From: Thiomicrospira sp. WB1
GTDB taxonomy: Bacteria; Pseudomonadota; Gammaproteobacteria; Thiomicrospirales; Thiomicrospiraceae
Direction: 5' to 3'
Assembly (NCBI RefSeq): GCF_001507535.1
Contig: NZ_LQBN01000001.1
Coordinates: forward strand, 928,022-992,021
Length of the DNA stretch: 64,000 bases
Below, piece after piece: positions 60,317 to 64,000 of the stretch; position 1 is the first letter of the stretch, and every line of letters begins with the position of its first letter. A model generated the notes under the pieces. The model was not told where the DNA came from, ran no database searches, and worked only from the letters and a program-made list of their open reading frames with translations. The position numbers were made by a program, and so were the translations under genes.

Positions 60317-61489
60317 TTAGTCCTTTCCAAATAAATCCCTGGTGTACACCTTCTCTTTGACATCAAAAATGTCGTCGGTCAGGCGGTTGGCGAGGATGAC
60401 GTCGGCGTCTGCTTTAAAGGCTTCCAGGTCATGGTAAACCTTGGAGTGAAAGAATTCGTCTTCTTCAAGCACTGGCTCGTACACAATGACTTCGATCCCT
60501 TTGGCTTTGATGCGCTTCATCACGCCCTGAATGGCACTGGCGCGGAAATTGTCAGACCCTTGCTTCATGATCAACCGATGGACGCCCACGATTTTGGGTG
60601 CACGTTTGATGATCTGGTCGGCAATGAAATCTTTGCGGGTGGTGTTGGCCTCCACAATCGCCTGAATCAGGTTTTGTGGCACTTCCTGATAGTTGGCCAG
60701 AAGCTGCTTGGTGTCTTTGGGCAGGCAGTAGCCGCCATAACCAAAGCTCGGGTTGTTGTAATGGTCGCCAATGCGCGGGTCAAGGCCGACACCTTCAATC
60801 ACTTGTTTGGTGCTTAAACCATGGGTTTCGCAGTAGGTGTCAAGTTCGTTGAAGTAGGCCACGCGCAGCGCAAGATAGGTGTTGGCAAAGAGTTTGATTG
60901 CCTCGGCTTCGGTGGAGTCGGTGAAGAGAACGGGAATTTCCTCTGCTGGTTTTTCTGCGCCTTCAATCAGCAGGTCTGCAAACGTCCGTGCGCGTTCGGA
61001 CTGCTCACCGATGACAATGCGAGAAGGGTAAAGATTATCCCACAATGCCTTGCCTTCACGAAGAAATTCCGGGGAAAACAAGATGTTTTCGTTTTTAAAT
61101 TTGGCCTTGATGTCGAGGGTGTAGCCAACCGGAATTGTGGACTTAATCACCATGACGGCGTTCGAGTTGATGGCTTGCACTTGCTCAATCACGCTTTCCA
61201 CCGTTTTGGTGTTGAAGGTGTTGGTGACGGTGTCATAGTCTGTGGGGGTGGCAATGATGACAAAGTCGGCATCGGCATAAGCGGTTTGTGCGTCGGTGGT
61301 GGCCGTCAGGTTCAGGGGTTTGTCAGTTAAAAACTCTTCGATTTCTTGGTCCAGAATAGGCGATGTTTTTTGGTTAATAAAATTTACTTTTTTTTCATCG
61401 ATGTCCAAAGCGACGACTTTGTGATGTTGAGCCAGTAAAACAGCTAACGAAAGGCCAACATAGCCTGTTCCAGCAACAGCGATCTGCAT
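60317..61489 (-). CDS. ugd: UDP-glucose 6-dehydrogenase
   Basis: NAD-dependent four-electron oxidation of UDP-glucose to UDP-glucuronate. 390 residues, the short bacterial type. NAD loop [15 protein letters not shown] at 5-19, catalytic cysteine in [14 protein letters not shown] near 252, and STIPVGYT near 116. Begins the two-gene ugd-epimerase operon; a minus-strand -10-like TATAAT lies at 61532-61527 without a clear -35. Confidence 0.95.
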   Translation of the reverse strand: MQIAVAGTGYVGLSLAVLLAQHHKVVALDIDEKKVNFINQKTSPILDQEIEEFLTDKPLNLTATTDAQTAYADADFVIIATPTDYDTVTNTFNTKTVESVIEQVQAINSNAVMVIKSTIPVGYTLDIKAKFKNENILFSPEFLREGKALWDNLYPSRIVIGEQSERARTFADLLIEGAEKPAEEIPVLFTDSTEAEAIKLFANTYLALRVAYFNELDTYCETHGLSTKQVIEGVGLDPRIGDHYNNPSFGYGGYCLPKDTKQLLANYQEVPQNLIQAIVEANTTRKDFIADQIIKRAPKIVGVHRLIMKQGSDNFRASAIQGVMKRIKAKGIEVIVYEPVLEEDEFFHSKVYHDLEAFKADADVILANRLTDDIFDVKEKVYTRDLFGKD

Positions 61490-61574
61490 AAGATTCTATA
61501 CCTGGGTATCTATAAATTAATTCGTGATTATAACGGAATAACTCTTGCCTTTTTGTCCAGCAATCATGATAGAT

Positions 61575-62429
61575 TTATTGCAAATGCGTCATTTTGTATA
61601 CATCAAGCCCATTTTTCCACGCCAGCTTGCTACGTGTCGGCTCCGGTAATTGATTGAGCCATCCGCGAATGACGGCGACTGTTTCCCCTAATTTTTCCCA
61701 GCGTTGTGTGCTGTAGGTGTCGATGGCGGCGAGCAAACGGTCCTGGTGCTGGATGAAAAAACGACGCCACTTAGGCTTAAGATTGCCTTGGTCATCCACA
61801 AACAACGCATCGCGCACAGAGGTGTCAATGTATAAGTTGGGGTGACGAGCCAACACTTGCTTTAAGTATTCCGGGACGGGGACGGTGCCCAGATGTGCCC
61901 AAATGACGGTTAAATCCGGTGCGAGCTGATACACGCGATGGATGATCGTCGCATCCCCATGAATTTGTAGCGGAAGCTTCCTCTCCTGAGCGATCTTGAC
62001 CACTTTTTCCAGAACGGGGCTGTAAGCATCCGGTCGAAAAATATGAAACTCACCAATTCCCTGATAAGGAAAGGCGTCAAGGTGTGGTTCGATACGTTTG
62101 AAAGTTGAGGTTCTGCGCATCCAGACTGGCTTGTGGGCTTTGCTAGGGTACAGGCTAAGAAATGGCACTATGCGATTGGGCATGGCATTAAACAGCATTT
62201 CTGTTTTTTCTGTGGGTGTGCTCGAAATCATGGCGCCGATGATGTTCAGTCGGTCGTATTTTCTGGCAATGTCTTCAGGCGAAAACCGTTGAGCATCGGC
62301 CTTTGAATAATGTGAATGACTGTCGAACAAAGGGGGTTGATGGCTTGTTTCCGCCCAAGTTGGTCCGCTACTGAGCAAAGCCCAGATTAACAGAGCCAAC
62401 AACGGTTGTTTTTGCTGCTGACTGAGCAC
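61575..62429 (-). CDS. Exported amidohydrolase-superfamily protein
   Basis: 284 residues. Signal peptide about 1-26 (cut after TWA), so periplasmic. TIM-barrel amidohydrolase-2 marks: FDSHSHY near residue 35 (HxH metal pair), GEFHIF near 126, QIHGDA near 157 and WAHLGT near 179. Length and spacing suggest a complete domain. Substrate unknown; such exported members are often annotated as TIM-barrel fold hydrolases. Its start lies 3 bases behind the stop of the deacetylase-like gene, so the two are probably one operon. Confidence 0.75.
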   Translation of the reverse strand: MLSQQQKQPLLALLIWALLSSGPTWAETSHQPPLFDSHSHYSKADAQRFSPEDIARKYDRLNIIGAMISSTPTEKTEMLFNAMPNRIVPFLSLYPSKAHKPVWMRRTSTFKRIEPHLDAFPYQGIGEFHIFRPDAYSPVLEKVVKIAQERKLPLQIHGDATIIHRVYQLAPDLTVIWAHLGTVPVPEYLKQVLARHPNLYIDTSVRDALFVDDQGNLKPKWRRFFIQHQDRLLAAIDTYSTQRWEKLGETVAVIRGWLNQLPEPTRSKLAWKNGLDVYKMTHLQ

Positions 62430-62432
62430 ACG

Positions 62433-63596
62433 TTATCCTAAGTGATGTTTCTTAAGTTGTACGATCTGTTCGCTGAAATCTTCTTCACCCAGAGAAGGCG
62501 GCCCAAGCGGGTTATCATTTTGTTCTGGGTTGCCGAGCAGGGTATGCAGTGTTCCGGCTGTGCACTTAGCCAAGGGTTCCAGGTTATACCCACCGCCCAA
62601 TGTGAAGCTGATACGCCCGGCACAGAGCTCTTGGGCTGATGCCAGGCATTTTTGTGTCAGTTGGTTGAATCCATGCACGGATAAGCGATGCTCCGCCAAA
62701 GGGTCGAGCCAGTGTGCGTCATAGCCAGCAAATACGATGATGTGCTCGGGTTGAAACGCGACAAGTTTTGGGTGGATGATTTGATCATAAGCTTCCAGGT
62801 AAGTTCGGTCACCCGCCCCGGCATTAAAAGGCAGATTGACAACAGTCCCTTTTGCGAGTCCTTTGCCTGTGAAGTCTGCACCGCCTGTCATTGGCCAGAA
62901 AGGGTGTTGATGGATGGAGATGCTCATGATGTTTTCATCAGCATCGGATAAATCTTGCGTTCCATTTCCATGATGAACATCCAAATCAATGATCGCAACC
63001 TTCTTCACCCCGCGGTATGTCTGTAAGGCTTTCGCGGCAATGATGTCGGAGTTGAAGATACAAAATCCCATGGCTTTGTCTTTCAATGCATGATGCCCTG
63101 GGGGGCGCAGAAGGGAAAAGCCATGGTCAATTTCCCGGTCATAGACGGCAAGGTTCATATTGATATGGCTGCCCGCTGCCATGCGCGCGGCATTGAAACT
63201 ATGAGCATTGATGTAGGTATCACCTGCGTAGGGATCATAGTAATCGACAGAGTCACCGGCATTGTTGCTCATGGCGCGAATTTCATCAATGTAACTTTGT
63301 TCATGCGCCCAGAGCAGCTCATTTTCGGTGGCAAAGCGTGATTGCACCGGAATTAACTGATCCCATAGACCTTGTTTCTCCAGTTCGTGATCAATGGCTC
63401 TCAAACGATCCGCGCCTTCCGGGTGATCAGGCATGTCGTGTTTCAGAAAGAGCGGGTCCAACACTACGCCCGTTTTAAATTGGCTTGACCGTACCGACTC
63501 AGCTGCGAGGGCAACCTTAGAAAGAGGGCTTGCAGCCAGACCCAAGGCGACCAGTTTTTTGATCAGTGCGCGACGGCCGGAATATTGATGTGTCAT
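62433..63596 (-). CDS. Histone-deacetylase-family hydrolase with Tat-like signal
   Basis: 387 residues from the ATG at 63596 (GGAG six bases upstream); longer in-frame starts lack a ribosome site. The N-terminus SGRRALIKKLVALGLAASP resembles a twin-arginine signal, followed by ALA. Then an arginase/deacetylase fold: HDMPDHPEGADRL near 49, RPPGHHAL near 164, zinc ligands in IDLDVHHGNGTQD near 203 and GYDAHWLDPL near 294. All zinc residues are present, so an active acetylpolyamine or other amide hydrolase is likely. Export of a folded, metal-loaded enzyme would be consistent with Tat, but few members of this family are exported. Confidence 0.85.
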   Translation of the reverse strand: MTHQYSGRRALIKKLVALGLAASPLSKVALAAESVRSSQFKTGVVLDPLFLKHDMPDHPEGADRLRAIDHELEKQGLWDQLIPVQSRFATENELLWAHEQSYIDEIRAMSNNAGDSVDYYDPYAGDTYINAHSFNAARMAAGSHINMNLAVYDREIDHGFSLLRPPGHHALKDKAMGFCIFNSDIIAAKALQTYRGVKKVAIIDLDVHHGNGTQDLSDADENIMSISIHQHPFWPMTGGADFTGKGLAKGTVVNLPFNAGAGDRTYLEAYDQIIHPKLVAFQPEHIIVFAGYDAHWLDPLAEHRLSVHGFNQLTQKCLASAQELCAGRISFTLGGGYNLEPLAKCTAGTLHTLLGNPEQNDNPLGPPSLGEEDFSEQIVQLKKHHLG

Positions 63597-63772
63597 GTTA
63601 CGCTCCAGTCCATTGAACGAATAAATCCATTGTTTACATAGTACACCGATGCTAAATGGAAAATTCACAGAAAACATGGAACTGGGCGGCAATTTGATCG
63701 GACGCAGCGATGCTGTGAAAGAAATGCGATCGGTCTTCTGAAAAATATCCTTCCAATTTCTGCAAAAACCCC

Positions 63773-63800
63773 TTGCGTTTTAAACGAGAGTCGCTAGAAT
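63773..63800 (+). promoter_or_regulatory. Upstream promoter, probable rrn P1
   Basis: -35 TTGCGT (63773-63778), 16-base spacer, -10 TAGAAT (63795-63800), then ACGCCCCC, a GC-rich discriminator typical of stringently controlled promoters. Confidence 0.6.
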
Positions 63801-63942
63801 ACGCCCCCTGTTCAGCGTTGCTGACGCGGCGTTTCCGGAAGGAGAGCGGCTTTTTGATTGAAGCGATGATCTGAGTTGGATTGAGTGTTTTAAAGAGACA
63901 CCAGGCTGACACAGAAACATCAAAAAAACTTCAAAAAAGAGC

Positions 63943-63971
63943 TTGACCGCGATGAGTGATCGCACTAGAAT
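63943..63971 (+). promoter_or_regulatory. Downstream promoter, probable rrn P2
   Basis: -35 TTGACC (63943-63948), 17-base spacer, -10 TAGAAT (63966-63971), preceded by A-tracts. Shares CTAGAATACGC with the upstream promoter. Confidence 0.7.
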
Positions 63972-64000
63972 ACGCAGCTTCTTGAGGGACACGGCAAGGC

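Larger units (their letters stand above)
63597..64000 (+). promoter_or_regulatory. Gene-free end region with tandem strong promoters
   Basis: No believable gene in about 400 bases. It contains two promoters (listed separately) and A-tracts at 63741-63745, 63922-63928 and 63933-63938 that could serve as UP elements. The layout resembles the front of an rRNA operon. Confidence 0.6.

Noticed and set aside
63652..63912. 86-codon minus-strand frame near the window end
   Set aside because: Runs through the probable rRNA promoters; no family resemblance and no ribosome site.
1..64000. Prophage, insertion sequences, CRISPR arrays or toxin-antitoxin pairs
   Set aside because: No transposase, integrase, phage structural gene, direct-repeat array or paired small genes seen; the PIN domain at 16.7 kb is part of a PIN-PhoH fusion without a partner.

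Overview
The window reads as chromosome of a sulfur-oxidising, probably chemolithoautotrophic gammaproteobacterium. SoxB (thiosulfate oxidation), a periplasmic alpha-carbonic-anhydrase-like protein, the E. coli-like blocks zapA-ssrS-ygfA / ygfB-pepP-ubiH-ubiI and bcp / dapA-bamC, and an ovothiol operon together suggest the Hydrogenovibrio/Thiomicrospira/Thiomicrorhabdus group. That assignment is inference from gene content; no 16S gene lies in the window. There is no prophage, insertion sequence, CRISPR array or plasmid function. Genes are dense (about 90 % coding) and on both strands.

Layout. 0.1-2.6 kb: minus-strand rpiA, a TlpA-like thioredoxin and hemL. 2.8-6.7 kb: minus-strand copper block, an OprC-like TonB receptor, Sco and PCuAC, with a secreted protein of unknown function downstream. 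6.9-15.2 kb: ilvA, then ygfA, 6S RNA and zapA on minus, divergent from ygfB-pepP-ubiH-ubiI-like, then a LysR regulator. 15.3-31.2 kb: housekeeping genes (PIN-PhoH, bcp, dapA-bamC, purL, soxB, lon, mogA, prmB) and the carbonic-anhydrase homologue. 31.3-38.2 kb: a DUF748/AsmA-like giant, ovoA-ovoB (ovothiol) and an ANTAR regulator. 38.3-44.3 kb: a PDC-like membrane protein, then a four-gene cluster that looks like a complete glucosylglycerate cycle (phosphatase, synthase, phosphorylase, glycerate kinase). 44.4-47.0 kb: a GGDEF-EAL protein with a periplasmic c-type haem motif, behind an FNR/Anr-type box. 47.1-61.5 kb: an envelope polysaccharide region: glmS, waaC, two tandem sialyltransferase-fold proteins, a GT29-like protein, a pyruvyltransferase and a kinase on plus; then a visibly AT-richer segment with an O-antigen ligase-like protein, a glycosyltransferase and a phosphoethanolamine transferase; then dgkA, a UDP-GlcA epimerase and ugd. 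61.6-63.6 kb: an exported amidohydrolase and a histone-deacetylase-like hydrolase. The last 230 bases hold two strong tandem promoters with A-tracts, typical of the front of an rRNA operon, but the transcribed gene is outside the window.

The most unusual signal is not a gene. The 12-base perfect palindrome ACCAGGCCTGGT occurs 13 times (random expectation well under 0.1), plus several near copies. Nine copies lie inside genes, where they encode either (D/H/Y)QAW or PGLV; four lie between genes, three of them just behind stop codons. It behaves like a genome-wide signature word, in the manner of DNA uptake sequences or HIP1. I know of no name for this particular word. Other points worth attention are the carbonic anhydrase homologue with two of three zinc histidines replaced, the haem-motif c-di-GMP enzyme with an FNR-type box, and the coupled run of sialyltransferase-like genes with no donor-synthesis genes nearby.
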